Notes: generated by a model from the letters alone, not told the origin. A stretch of DNA of 64,000 nucleotides from Dryocola sp051307055 (GCF_051307055.1 NZ_CP149994.1:186001-250000); one strand, 5' to 3'. Counted from the first letter of the stretch, positions 34,680-43,869 are shown. Program-made: numbers and translations.

Positions 34680-35783
34680 ATGAAAATGAAGGGCAAAGCT
34701 TTACTGGCTGGCTGTATCGCACTGGCGATGAGCAATGCGGCATTTGCAAAGGACATTAAAGTTGCGGTAGTCGGCGCCATGTCTGGGCCGGTTGCGCAGT
34801 ATGGCGATCAGGAATTTACCGGTGCAGAGCAGGCGGTTGCCGATATTAACGCCAAAGGCGGTATCAAAGGCGACAAGCTGGTCATCACCAAATATGACGA
34901 TGCCTGCGACCCGAAACAAGCGGTTGCGGTCGCCAACAAAGTGATTAACGACGGCATTAAATACGTTATCGGCCACTTATGCTCCTCTTCCACGCAGCCT
35001 GCGTCTGATATCTACGAAGACGAAGGCGTTCTGATGATCACGCCTGCGGCAACCGCACCGGAACTGACCGCGCGTGGCTACAAGCTGACTCTGCGTACCA
35101 CGGGTCTGGATTCCGATCAGGGCCCAACTGCCGCGAAATACATTCTTGAACATGTAAAACCAAAAAATATTGCGATTATTCACGACAAGCAGCAATACGG
35201 CGAAGGCCTGGCGCGCTCGGTGCAGGATAATCTGAAGAAAGGCGGCGCGAACGTGGTGTTCTTTGACGGCATCACCGCAGGCGAGAAAGATTTCTCCACG
35301 CTGGTGGCGCGCCTGAAGAAAGAGAATATCGATTTCGTCTACTATGGCGGTTACCACCCGGAAATGGGCCAGATCCTGCGCCAGTCTCGTGCCGCAGGGC
35401 TGAAAACTCAGTTTATGGGGCCGGAAGGCGTGGCGAACGTTTCGCTGTCTAACATTGCCGGCGCCTCTGCCGAAGGCATGTTAGTCACCAAGCCGAAGAA
35501 CTACGATCAGGTTCCTGCTAACAAACCGGTTGTGGATGCGATCAAAGCGAAGAAACAGGATCCTAGCGGCGCATTCGTGTGGACCACCTATGCTGCGCTG
35601 CAGTCGCTGGCGGCAGGTCTGAACAAATCAGAAGATCCGGCTGAAATCGCCACTTATCTGAAAGCGAGCACGGTAGATACGGTGATGGGGCCGCTCTCCT
35701 GGGATGAGAAGGGCGATCTGAAAGGCTTTGAGTTCGGCGTGTTCACCTGGCATGCGGACGGTACTGCGACCGACGCTAAATAA
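34680..35783 (+). CDS. livJ: Leucine/isoleucine/valine-binding periplasmic protein LivJ
   Basis: A 367-residue type I periplasmic binding protein for branched-chain amino acids that feeds the LivHMGF permease. The signal peptide ends at AFA (residues 21-23). The mature protein starts KDIKVAVVGAMSGPVAQYG and keeps the disulfide cysteines and the HLCSSST binding loop. ATG 34680 aligns exactly with E. coli LivJ. It is transcribed apart from livKHMGF, with panM in between. In E. coli expression responds to leucine through Lrp. A tandem repeat array begins seven bases after the stop. Confidence 0.96.
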   Translation: MKMKGKALLAGCIALAMSNAAFAKDIKVAVVGAMSGPVAQYGDQEFTGAEQAVADINAKGGIKGDKLVITKYDDACDPKQAVAVANKVINDGIKYVIGHLCSSSTQPASDIYEDEGVLMITPAATAPELTARGYKLTLRTTGLDSDQGPTAAKYILEHVKPKNIAIIHDKQQYGEGLARSVQDNLKKGGANVVFFDGITAGEKDFSTLVARLKKENIDFVYYGGYHPEMGQILRQSRAAGLKTQFMGPEGVANVSLSNIAGASAEGMLVTKPKNYDQVPANKPVVDAIKAKKQDPSGAFVWTTYAALQSLAAGLNKSEDPAEIATYLKASTVDTVMGPLSWDEKGDLKGFEFGVFTWHADGTATDAK

Positions 35784-35789
35784 AAGTTG

Positions 35790-36222
35790 TCGGGTGGCGC
35801 TGAGGCTTACCCGACCTACTATTATTCATGCGATTATAAGTCGGGTGGCGCTGACGCTTACCCGACCTACCATTATTCATGCGATTATAAGTCGGGTGGC
35901 GCTGACGCTTACCCGACCTACCAGTGTTCACGCGATCGTAAGTCGGGTGGCGCTGAGGCTTACCCGACCTACCATTATTCATGCAATTGTAAGTCGGGTG
36001 GCGCTTACGCTTACCCGACCTACCATTGTTCACACGATCGTAAGGCGGGTGGTGCGGACGTTTACCCTAACTACCATTGTTCACGCGATCATAAGTCGGA
36101 TGGCGCGGACGTTTACCCGACCTATCATTGTTCATGAGATCATAAATCGGGTAGCGCTGAGGCTTACCCTACTTGCCATCTTTCACGCGATCGTAGGTCG
36201 GATAAGCGTAGCGCCATCCGAC
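35790..36222. repeat. Tandem array of 51-bp REP-derived units (about 8.5 copies)
   Basis: The motif TCGGGTGGCGCT begins at 35790, 35841, 35892, 35943 and 35994. Degenerate forms follow at 36045, 36096, 36147 and 36198, always exactly 51 bp apart. Each unit has a core of about 30 bp (TCGGGTGGCGCT...GCTTACCCGACCTACC) and a linker of about 20 bp (ATTATTCATGCGATTATAAG). Copies diverge towards the panM side. The last is a reverse-oriented REP-like palindrome (TCGGATAAGCGTAGCGCCATCCGAC). Because 51 is a multiple of three, long repetitive frames are open on both strands; these are not genes. Confidence 0.95.
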
Positions 36223-36229
36223 TTTTATC

Positions 36230-36610
36230 CTACTTCTCCCAGCCGCCGGTCTGTGCCCGGAACCCCGCAGCCTGCATAAAAGCAGCCATTACGCCGCGGT
36301 CTTCCACGCCAACGTCGGCCATCCACCAGTCGGTAACCGCCGGGTTATCGCGCAGCACTTCCTCTAACAGATATTGCCCTACGCCGCGCCGACGCGTGAT
36401 TTCGCGTACCCGCAACGAGTCCAGCGCGCCCTGCGTCCCGGTGAGCGTAACGCGCACCGCGCCCAGAAGGCGATCGTTAAATTTTGCGGCGTAAATCCGA
36501 TGATTATCGCTGAGCGTGAGCGAAGCGCTGGAGTATTCCGGCCAGATCTTAGCGAGATCGATCTTATCCTGAACGCTACACTCAAACAGACGAATGACGG
36601 TGAGTTTCAT
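36230..36610 (-). CDS. panM: Aspartate decarboxylase maturation/regulatory factor PanM (PanZ)
   Basis: A 126-residue GNAT-fold protein that binds acetyl-CoA or CoA. It promotes self-cleavage of pro-PanD into active aspartate decarboxylase and feeds back on it, controlling pantothenate synthesis. The acetyl-CoA loop RRRGVGQYLLEE is intact. The start at 36610 matches E. coli. It lies between livJ and livK as in E. coli, on the opposite strand. Confidence 0.95.
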   Translation of the reverse strand: MKLTVIRLFECSVQDKIDLAKIWPEYSSASLTLSDNHRIYAAKFNDRLLGAVRVTLTGTQGALDSLRVREITRRRGVGQYLLEEVLRDNPAVTDWWMADVGVEDRGVMAAFMQAAGFRAQTGGWEK

Positions 36611-37031
36611 AAACGAGCTAACCAAAAAGCGGGAAAACCCCGATTGTAACCAATTTATTTGCGCCAGACGCTTTATCTTTTTTCAGCCCATGCGCAGCCG
36701 ATTGCATTATGTGACAAACATTAAGCAGTTTGAATCACGTCGGAATGAAATTTGTTCAGTATAAAACCCTAAAAACTAGTGAATTATTCCGCTCTTTGTA
36801 CCGCTATTTTATGCTGAAAACGGCGCTTTTTTTTGTTTCACTCTGCTTCAATACAGAATAATATCTCCGCTTAATCGCCTGAAAAATAGAGCTTTTAGTC
36901 ACAAAAATTGTAAATTTTAGTGCTAAGCCCTTAAAGGCAATGATAAAAATCGAAACTGATTATAAAAAGCACTGGATATTATTTGACCAGCTTAAGACCA
37001 CGCCATCACGAAAGAAATGGGGATTGAACGG
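36611..37031. other. panM-livK intergenic regulatory region
   Basis: About 421 bp of AT-rich DNA between divergent panM and livK. It must hold the livKHMGF promoter, which is Lrp- and leucine-responsive in E. coli. Several AT tracts are visible, but no defined operator, repeat or RNA gene was identified. Confidence 0.5.
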
Positions 37032-38141
37032 ATGAAAATGAACGCGAAGACATTACTCGCCGGGATAGTTGCTTTGGCGGTGTCTCACGCGGCAACCGCT
37101 GCAGACATTAAAGTCGCCGTTGTCGGGGCAATGTCTGGCCCGGTGGCACAATGGGGTGATATGGAGTTCAACGGCGCGCGCCAGGCTATTAAAGATATTA
37201 ACGCCAAAGGCGGTATCAAAGGCGATAAGCTCGTCGCGGTTGAATATGACGATGCATGCGACCCAAAACAGGCTGTTGCGGTTGCCAATAAAATTGTTAA
37301 CGACGGCGTGCGCTATGTGATTGGCCACCTGTGCTCCTCTTCCACCCAGCCTGCCTCTGATATCTACGAAGACGAAGGCATTCTGATGATTACCCCCGGC
37401 GCGACAAACCCGGAGCTGACAAGCCGTGGCTACGAGATGATCATGCGCACCGCGGGACTGGACTCATCCCAGGGGCCAACGGCTTCTAAATATATTCTTG
37501 AGCACGTTAAACCGCAGCGTATTGCCATCATCCATGACAAACAGCAATACGGCGAGGGCCTGGCGCGTTCGGTGCAGGACGGCCTGAAAAAAGCGGGCGC
37601 CAATATCGTCTTCTTTGACGGCATCACCGCGGGCGATAAAGATTTCTCCACGCTGGTTGCTCGCCTGCAAAAAGAAAACATCGATTTCGTTTACTACGGC
37701 GGTTACTACCCGGAAATGGGGCAGATCCTGCGCCAGGCGCGCGCTGTAGGCCTGAAAACCCAGTTTATGGGGCCGGAAGGCGTAGGTAACGCATCGCTGT
37801 CCAATATCGCAGGCCCGGCGGGCGAAGGCATGCTTGTCACCATGCCGAAACGCTATGACCAGGACCCGGCGAACAAAGCTATCGTTGATGCGCTCAAAGC
37901 GCAGAAGAAAGATCCAAGCGGCCCGTACGTGTGGATCACCTATGCAGCCGTACAGTCTCTGGCAACCGCGCTTGAACGCAGCGGCAGCGCAGAACCTGCG
38001 GATCTGGTTAAAGATTTGAAAGCACACGGCGCAAAAACCGTGATTGGGCCGCTGAACTGGGATGCGAAAGGCGATTTGAAAGGATTTGAGTTTGGTGTCT
38101 TCCAGTGGCACGCCGATGGTTCGTCCTCCGTGGCGAAGTAA
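37032..38141 (+). CDS. livK: Leucine-specific periplasmic binding protein LivK
   Basis: A 369-residue binding protein, paralogue of LivJ encoded 1.2 kb upstream, selective for leucine in E. coli. The signal peptide ends at ATA (21-23). The mature N-terminus ADIKVAVVGAMSGPVAQWG carries the Trp typical of LivK where LivJ has Tyr. ATG 37032 aligns with E. coli. First gene of livKHMGF. Confidence 0.96.
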   Translation: MKMNAKTLLAGIVALAVSHAATAADIKVAVVGAMSGPVAQWGDMEFNGARQAIKDINAKGGIKGDKLVAVEYDDACDPKQAVAVANKIVNDGVRYVIGHLCSSSTQPASDIYEDEGILMITPGATNPELTSRGYEMIMRTAGLDSSQGPTASKYILEHVKPQRIAIIHDKQQYGEGLARSVQDGLKKAGANIVFFDGITAGDKDFSTLVARLQKENIDFVYYGGYYPEMGQILRQARAVGLKTQFMGPEGVGNASLSNIAGPAGEGMLVTMPKRYDQDPANKAIVDALKAQKKDPSGPYVWITYAAVQSLATALERSGSAEPADLVKDLKAHGAKTVIGPLNWDAKGDLKGFEFGVFQWHADGSSSVAK

Positions 38142-38206
38142 GGCGGCTACATTAGTCATCCCACCTTGCGGGCGATAAACCCGCAAGGCATAAGAAAGGT
38201 TAAGTT

Positions 38207-39133
38207 ATGACCGAGCAGTTTCTCTATTTCCTGCAGCAGATGTTTAACGGCGTCACGCTGGGCAGCACCTACGCGCTGATCGCCATCGGCTATACCATGG
38301 TGTACGGCATTATCGGCATGATCAACTTCGCCCACGGCGAAGTGTATATGATTGGCAGCTACGTCTCGTTTATGATCGTCGCGGCGTTGATGATGCTGGG
38401 TATCGACGCAGGCTGGATGCTGGTTGGCGCCGGATTCATCGGCGCGATTATTATCGCCAGCGCCTATGGCTGGAGCATTGAACGCGTGGCTTACAAGCCG
38501 GTGCGTAACTCCAAGCGCCTGATTGCCCTTATCTCCGCCATCGGGATGTCTATCTTCCTGCAGAACTATGTCAGCCTGACGGAAGGTTCCCGCGACATCG
38601 CGTTGCCAAGCCTGTTTAACGGCCAGTGGGTTATCGGCGCGAGCGAAAACTTCACCGCCACCATCACCACTATGCAGCTTGTTATCTGGGTCGTGACCTT
38701 CCTTGCGATGCTGGCGCTGACGTTGTTTATCCGTTACTCCCGCATGGGACGTGCCTGCCGTGCCTGCGCAGAAGACCTGAAAATGGCGAGCCTGCTCGGC
38801 ATCAACACCGATCGCGTTATCTCTCTGACCTTCGTGATTGGCGCGGCGATGGCCGCGGTTGCCGGCGTGCTGCTCGGCCAGTTCTACGGCGTCATCAACC
38901 CGTACATCGGCTTTATGGCGGGTATGAAAGCCTTTACCGCGGCGGTGCTGGGCGGTATCGGCAGTATTCCCGGCGCGATGATTGGCGGCCTGATTCTGGG
39001 CGTGGCCGAAGCGCTAACCTCAGCCTATCTGAGCACCGAATATAAAGACGTCGTCTCCTTTGCCCTGCTTATTGTGGTACTGCTGGTGATGCCTACCGGT
39101 ATCCTGGGCCGTCCGGAGGTCGAAAAAGTATGA
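38207..39133 (+). CDS. livH: Branched-chain amino acid ABC transporter permease LivH
   Basis: A 308-residue inner-membrane permease with about eight membrane segments and the family motif NFAHGEVYMIG near the N-terminus. It forms the translocation channel with LivM. Its stop overlaps the livM start in an ATGA. Confidence 0.97.
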   Translation: MTEQFLYFLQQMFNGVTLGSTYALIAIGYTMVYGIIGMINFAHGEVYMIGSYVSFMIVAALMMLGIDAGWMLVGAGFIGAIIIASAYGWSIERVAYKPVRNSKRLIALISAIGMSIFLQNYVSLTEGSRDIALPSLFNGQWVIGASENFTATITTMQLVIWVVTFLAMLALTLFIRYSRMGRACRACAEDLKMASLLGINTDRVISLTFVIGAAMAAVAGVLLGQFYGVINPYIGFMAGMKAFTAAVLGGIGSIPGAMIGGLILGVAEALTSAYLSTEYKDVVSFALLIVVLLVMPTGILGRPEVEKV

Positions 39134-40416
39134 AACCGATGCATATTGTCTTTTCTGCGCTTTCGGCGGCGATGTTCTTCGTGCTGGCCGGCGTTTTTAT
39201 GGGCGTGCAGCTGAGCCTCGACGGCACGAAGCTTGTCGTACACAGCGCTGATTCCGTGCGCTGGGAATGGGTCTGGATCGGCACCGCGGTGGTGTTTGTC
39301 TTCCAGCTGCTGCGTCCGCTGTTCCAGAAAGGCCTGAAGAAAATCTCCGGGCCGAAGCTTGTGCTGCCCGCGCTGGACGGCTCAACGCCTAAACAAAAAA
39401 TCTTCCTGTTTGCCCTGCTGATCCTCGCCGTGGCCTGGCCGTTTATGGTTTCACGCGGCACGGTGGATATCGCTACGCTTACGATGATCTACATTATCCT
39501 CGGGCTTGGTCTGAACGTGGTGGTCGGCCTGTCCGGCCTGCTGGTGCTGGGTTACGGCGGCTTCTACGCCATCGGCGCCTATACTTTCGCGCTGCTTAAC
39601 CATTATTACGGCCTGGGATTCTGGACGTGTCTGCCGATTGCCGGCCTGGTCTCTGCTGCCGCAGGCTTCCTGCTCGGCTTCCCGGTGTTGCGCCTGCGCG
39701 GTGACTACCTGGCGATTGTGACGCTCGGCTTCGGCGAAATCGTCCGTATTCTGCTGCTGAACAACACCGAAATCACCGGTGGTCCGAACGGCATTAGCCA
39801 GATCCCGAAACCCACGCTGTTCGGTCTGGAATTCAGCCGGAGCGCGCGCGAAGGCGGCTGGGATACGTTCAGCAACTTCTTTAACATCGCCTATAACCCC
39901 GGCGATCGCATTATCTTCCTCTACCTCGTCGCGCTTCTGCTGGTAGTGCTGTCGCTGTTTGTGATTAACCGTCTGCTGCGTATGCCGCTGGGCCGTGCAT
40001 GGGAAGCGCTGCGTGAAGACGAAATCGCCTGCCGCTCGCTGGGCCTGAACCCGACGCGCATCAAGCTGACCGCTTTCACCATCAGCGCCGCGTTTGCCGG
40101 CTTTGCCGGTACGCTGTTTGCCGCACGCCAGGGCTTCGTAAGCCCGGAATCCTTCACTTTCGCGGAGTCCGCGTTTGTGCTGGCGATTGTGGTGCTCGGC
40201 GGCATGGGCTCGCAGTTTGCCGTTATCCTCGCCGCCGTGCTGCTGGTGGTATCCCGCGAGCTGATGCGCGATCTTAATGAATACAGTATGTTAGTGCTCG
40301 GCGGCCTGATGGTGCTGATGATGATCTGGCGTCCGCAGGGCCTGCTGCCGATGACGCGTCCGCAGCTGAAGCTGAAAAAAGAGCAGGTGGAACCAGTGAA
40401 AGGAGAGCAGGCATGA
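39130..40416 (+). CDS. livM: Branched-chain amino acid ABC transporter permease LivM
   Basis: A 428-residue inner-membrane permease. A roughly 90-residue N-terminal extension carries two membrane segments ahead of the conserved permease core (GLGLNVVVGLSGLLVLGYGGF). It partners with LivH. Start and stop overlap the neighbouring genes by ATGA, giving tight translational coupling. Confidence 0.97.
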   Translation: MKPMHIVFSALSAAMFFVLAGVFMGVQLSLDGTKLVVHSADSVRWEWVWIGTAVVFVFQLLRPLFQKGLKKISGPKLVLPALDGSTPKQKIFLFALLILAVAWPFMVSRGTVDIATLTMIYIILGLGLNVVVGLSGLLVLGYGGFYAIGAYTFALLNHYYGLGFWTCLPIAGLVSAAAGFLLGFPVLRLRGDYLAIVTLGFGEIVRILLLNNTEITGGPNGISQIPKPTLFGLEFSRSAREGGWDTFSNFFNIAYNPGDRIIFLYLVALLLVVLSLFVINRLLRMPLGRAWEALREDEIACRSLGLNPTRIKLTAFTISAAFAGFAGTLFAARQGFVSPESFTFAESAFVLAIVVLGGMGSQFAVILAAVLLVVSRELMRDLNEYSMLVLGGLMVLMMIWRPQGLLPMTRPQLKLKKEQVEPVKGEQA

Positions 40417-41180
40417 GTCAGCCATTGTTAACCGTAGACGGCCTGATGATGCGTTTCGGCGGCCTGCTCGCCGTCAACAATGTTGCCCTTGAGCTGCATC
40501 CGCAGGAAATCGTCTCGCTCATCGGCCCGAACGGCGCCGGTAAAACCACCGTATTTAACTGCCTGACGGGCTTCTACAAACCGACCGGCGGCACCATTAA
40601 GCTACGCGACCAGCATCTTGAGGGCCTGCCGGGCCAGCAAATTGCGCGTATGGGCGTGGTGCGTACTTTTCAGCACGTGCGCCTGTTCCGTGAAATGACG
40701 GTGATTGAAAACCTGCTGGTGGCTCAGCATATGCAGCTTAAAACCGGCGTCTTCTCCGGCCTGCTGAAAACGCCTGGCTTCCGCCGGGCGCAAAGTGAAG
40801 CGCTGGACCGCGCCGCCGCCTGGCTTGAGCGTATCGGCCTGCTTGAGCAGGCAAACCGTCAGGCGAGCAATCTTGCTTATGGCGATCAGCGTCGTCTGGA
40901 GATTGCCCGCTGCATGGTGACGCAGCCGGAAATCCTGATGCTTGATGAGCCTGCCGCCGGCCTTAACCCAAAGGAAACGCACGAGCTTGATGAACTGATT
41001 ATGGAGCTCCGTAACCACCACAACACCACCGTGCTGCTGATTGAGCACGACATGAAGCTGGTAATGGGCATATCTGACAGGATCTACGTCGTCAACCAGG
41101 GAACGCCGCTTGCAAACGGCACGCCGGAACAAATCCGCAATAACCCTGACGTAATCCGTGCTTATTTGGGCGAGGCGTAA
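40413..41180 (+). CDS. livG: Branched-chain amino acid ABC transporter ATPase LivG
   Basis: A 255-residue ATP-binding subunit with Walker A GPNGAGKTT (about residues 36-44) and Walker B ILMLDEPAAGLNP. The ABC signature region reads LAYGDQRRLEIAR, the variant usual in LivG. It acts with LivF to power LivHM. It overlaps livM by four bases and abuts livF. Confidence 0.97.
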   Translation: MSQPLLTVDGLMMRFGGLLAVNNVALELHPQEIVSLIGPNGAGKTTVFNCLTGFYKPTGGTIKLRDQHLEGLPGQQIARMGVVRTFQHVRLFREMTVIENLLVAQHMQLKTGVFSGLLKTPGFRRAQSEALDRAAAWLERIGLLEQANRQASNLAYGDQRRLEIARCMVTQPEILMLDEPAAGLNPKETHELDELIMELRNHHNTTVLLIEHDMKLVMGISDRIYVVNQGTPLANGTPEQIRNNPDVIRAYLGEA

Positions 41181-41894
41181 ATGGAAAATGTAATGTTGTC
41201 TTTTGACCAGGTAAGCGCCCACTATGGCAAGATTCAGGCGCTTCACGAGGTCAGTCTGCACATCAAACAGGGTGAGATTGTCACCCTGATCGGCGCGAAC
41301 GGCGCCGGCAAAACGACGCTGCTGGGCACGCTGTGCGGCGACCCGCGCGCGTCCAGCGGTAAAATAACTTTCGATGGCAAAGATATTACCGACTGGCACA
41401 CGGCACGCATTATGCGTGAAGCGGTAGCAATAGTGCCGGAAGGACGCCGCGTGTTTTCGCGTATGACGGTGGAAGAGAACCTGGCGATGGGCGGTTTTTT
41501 CGCAGACAAGGATCAGTATCACGAGCGTATCAAGCGCGTTTACGATCTGTTCCCGCGTCTGCATGAACGCCGTATCCAGCGTGCCGGCACCATGTCGGGC
41601 GGGGAGCAGCAGATGCTGGCGATTGGCCGCGCGCTGATGAGCCAGCCGCGCCTGCTGCTGCTCGACGAGCCGTCTCTCGGTCTTGCGCCTATTATCATCC
41701 AGCAGATTTTCGACACCATCGAACAGCTGCGTAGCGAAGGCATGACCATCTTCCTCGTCGAGCAGAACGCCAACCAGGCGCTGAAGCTTGCCGACCGCGG
41801 CTACGTGCTGGAAAACGGTCACGTGGTGCTGGAAGACACCGGCGAGCGGCTGCTGGCTAACGAAGCGGTACGCAGCGCCTATCTCGGCGGCTAG
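41181..41894 (+). CDS. livF: Branched-chain amino acid ABC transporter ATPase LivF
   Basis: A 237-residue ATP-binding subunit with Walker A GANGAGKTT, signature MSGGEQQMLAIGRAL and Walker B LLLLDEPSLGLAP. It starts directly after the livG stop. Last gene of livKHMGF; a REP-like pair follows. Confidence 0.97.
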   Translation: MENVMLSFDQVSAHYGKIQALHEVSLHIKQGEIVTLIGANGAGKTTLLGTLCGDPRASSGKITFDGKDITDWHTARIMREAVAIVPEGRRVFSRMTVEENLAMGGFFADKDQYHERIKRVYDLFPRLHERRIQRAGTMSGGEQQMLAIGRALMSQPRLLLLDEPSLGLAPIIIQQIFDTIEQLRSEGMTIFLVEQNANQALKLADRGYVLENGHVVLEDTGERLLANEAVRSAYLGG

Positions 41895-41899
41895 GTTAA

Positions 41900-41968
41900 C
41901 CTGCGGCGGATGGCGCTGCGCTTATCCGCCCTACCGTAGGTCGGGTAAGCGTAGCGCCACCCGACATA
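41900..41968. repeat. REP-like pair downstream of livF
   Basis: Two palindromic units in opposite orientation (GGCGGATGGCGCTGCGCTTATCCGCC and GTCGGGTAAGCGTAGCGCCACCCGAC) are separated by about 15 bp. This is the classic paired arrangement of enterobacterial REP sequences. It sits between the liv operon and the ugp promoter. Confidence 0.8.
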
Positions 41969-41983
41969 ATTAAATCATATTCT

Positions 41984-42045
41984 CTGTCATTTTCCCTTCA
42001 TCTCTCCGTCACGATCCTGTCACCCAACGGTTATTTTTCTGTCAT
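41984..42045 (+). promoter_or_regulatory. Tandem PhoB-binding half-sites (pho boxes) upstream of ugpB
   Basis: Heptamers resembling CTGTCAT begin at 41984, 41995, 42006, 42017, 42028 and 42039, each exactly 11 bp apart (CTGTCAT, CCTTCAT, CCGTCAC, CTGTCAC, CGGTTAT, CTGTCAT). PhoB dimers bind such 11-bp-spaced repeats, so this is equivalent to three pho boxes in phase. It fits the known phosphate-starvation control of ugp. Confidence 0.85.
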
Positions 42046-42121
42046 CCGCGCATGTCATGTTTTGATGCGAACAAAAACGCGTTTTTTCGCGCTTTTAACC
42101 TCATAACAAGAGAGATAAAAC

Positions 42122-43441
42122 ATGACTGCATCGTTACGACGTACGGCCCTTTGCCTGGCGCTTGGATGCGCACTCAGCGGCAACGCCTTCGCTGCAACCT
42201 CTATTCCGTTCTGGCATTCTATGGAAGGGGAGCTGGGCAAGGAAGTGGATTCTCTGGCAAGCCGCTTCAACGAAAAGCATCCCGATTACAAAATCGTTCC
42301 GGTTTATAAAGGCAACTACGAACAGAACCTGGCGGCGGGCATCGCGGCTTTCCGCTCCGGCAACGCCCCGGCGATTTTGCAGGTTTATGAAGTGGGCACC
42401 GCGACCATGATGGCCTCAAAAGCCATCAAGCCGGTGTACGAAGTCTTCAGCGATGCAGGCATTAAGTTTGATGAATCCCAGTTTGTGCCGACGGTTTCCG
42501 GTTACTACACCGATGCCAAAAGCGGCCACCTGCTCTCCCAGCCGTTTAACAGCTCCACGCCGGTGCTGTACTACAACAAAGACGCCTTCAAAAAAGCCGG
42601 GTTGAATCCGGACCAGCCGCCAAAAACCTGGCAGGAGCTGGCCGAGTACACCGCCAAACTTAAAGCTGCTGGCATGAAGTGCGGTTATGCGAGCGGCTGG
42701 CAGGGCTGGATCCAGATTGAAAACTTCAGCGCCTGGCACGGCCTGCCGGTAGCCAGCAAAAACAACGGCTTTGACGGCACCGATGCGGTGCTTGAATTTA
42801 ATAAGCCGGAGCAGGTAAAGCATATCGCCCTGCTTGAATCGCTGAATAAGAAAGGCGATTTCAGCTATTTTGGCCGCAAAGACGAATCCACCGAGAAGTT
42901 CTACAACGGCGACTGCGCCATTACCACCGCCTCTTCCGGCTCGCTGGCCGATATTCGCCAGTACGCCAAATTCAACTACGGCGTGGGCATGATGCCTTAC
43001 GACGCTGATGTGAAAGGTGCGCCGCAGAACGCCATCATCGGCGGAGCGAGCCTGTGGGTTATGCAGGGTAAAGACGCCGCGACTTACAAAGGGGTTGCTG
43101 AATTTATGCAGTTCCTTGCCCAGCCGGAAATTGCCGCCGAATGGCACCAGAAAACAGGTTATCTGCCGATCACCAAAGCGGCTTACGACCTGACGCGCGA
43201 ACAGGGTTTCTATGAGAAAAATCCGGGCGCTGACATCGCTACGCGCCAGATGCTGAACAAGCCGCCGTTGCCGTTCACCAAAGGGCTGCGCCTGGGCAAC
43301 ATGCCACAGATCCGCACCATCGTGGATGAAGAGCTGGAGTCGGTGTGGACGGGCAAGAAAACGCCTCAGCAGGCTTTAGACAGCGCGGTTGAGCGCGGAA
43401 ATCAGCTGCTGCGTCGTTTTGAGCAGTCGACTAAGTCCTGA
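42122..43441 (+). CDS. ugpB: sn-Glycerol-3-phosphate periplasmic binding protein UgpB
   Basis: A 439-residue extracellular solute-binding protein (family 1) with a signal peptide ending at AFA (22-24). It binds glycerol-3-phosphate and glycerophosphodiesters for the UgpAEC transporter. The mature N-terminus ATSIPFWHSMEGELGKEVD is family-typical. ATG 42122 follows AGAGAGATAAA. It is separated from ugpA by a 42-bp repeat array, unlike the tight spacing elsewhere in the operon. Confidence 0.96.
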   Translation: MTASLRRTALCLALGCALSGNAFAATSIPFWHSMEGELGKEVDSLASRFNEKHPDYKIVPVYKGNYEQNLAAGIAAFRSGNAPAILQVYEVGTATMMASKAIKPVYEVFSDAGIKFDESQFVPTVSGYYTDAKSGHLLSQPFNSSTPVLYYNKDAFKKAGLNPDQPPKTWQELAEYTAKLKAAGMKCGYASGWQGWIQIENFSAWHGLPVASKNNGFDGTDAVLEFNKPEQVKHIALLESLNKKGDFSYFGRKDESTEKFYNGDCAITTASSGSLADIRQYAKFNYGVGMMPYDADVKGAPQNAIIGGASLWVMQGKDAATYKGVAEFMQFLAQPEIAAEWHQKTGYLPITKAAYDLTREQGFYEKNPGADIATRQMLNKPPLPFTKGLRLGNMPQIRTIVDEELESVWTGKKTPQQALDSAVERGNQLLRRFEQSTKS

Positions 43442-43449
43442 TTGCGTCG

Positions 43450-43869
43450 GATGGCGCTGCGCTTATCCGACCTACGTTTAACCTGGCTGATGATGGCGCT
43501 GCGCTTATCCGACCTGCGTTTAACCTGGCTGATGATGGCGCTGCGCTTATCCGGTCTACGTTTAACCTGCCTGATGATGGCGCTGCGCTTATCCGGCCTG
43601 CGTTAACCCTGGCTGATGATGGCGCTGTGCTTATCCGACCTGCGTTTAACCTGGCTGATGATGGCGCTGCGCTTATCCGGCCTGCGTTAACCCTGGCTGA
43701 TGATGGCGCTGTGCTTATCCGTCCTACGTTTAACCTGGCTGATGATGGCGCTGCGCTTATCCGACCTGCGTTTAACCTGGCTGATGATGGCGCTGCGCTT
43801 ATCCGGTCTACGTTTAACCTGCCTGATGATGGCGCTGTGCTTATCCGACCTGCGTTTAACTATGGTTGC
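43450..43869. repeat. Tandem array of 42-bp REP-derived units (10 copies) between ugpB and ugpA
   Basis: The motif GATGGCGCTG(C/T)GCTTATCC starts at 43450, 43492, 43534, 43576, 43618, 43660, 43702, 43744, 43786 and 43828, exactly 42 bp apart. A linker of CGTTTAACCTGGCTGAT type joins the units. Variants recur in blocks: units 2-3 equal units 8-9, and unit 4 equals unit 6. This indicates expansion by duplication of multi-unit blocks. A final inverted REP-like palindrome (43909-43936) closes the region. The array lies inside the ugp transcript. Frames open across it are by-products of the period. Confidence 0.95.

Noticed and set aside
35790..36222. Possible CRISPR array
   Set aside because: Both the core and the linker are repeated nearly identically, so there are no unique spacers, and no cas genes are nearby.
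35728..36279. Open frames of 85-183 codons over the 51-bp repeats on both strands
   Set aside because: The period is a multiple of three, so any frame free of stops in one unit stays open. They start inside livJ, lack ribosome binding sites and encode 17-residue repeats of unlike composition in each frame.
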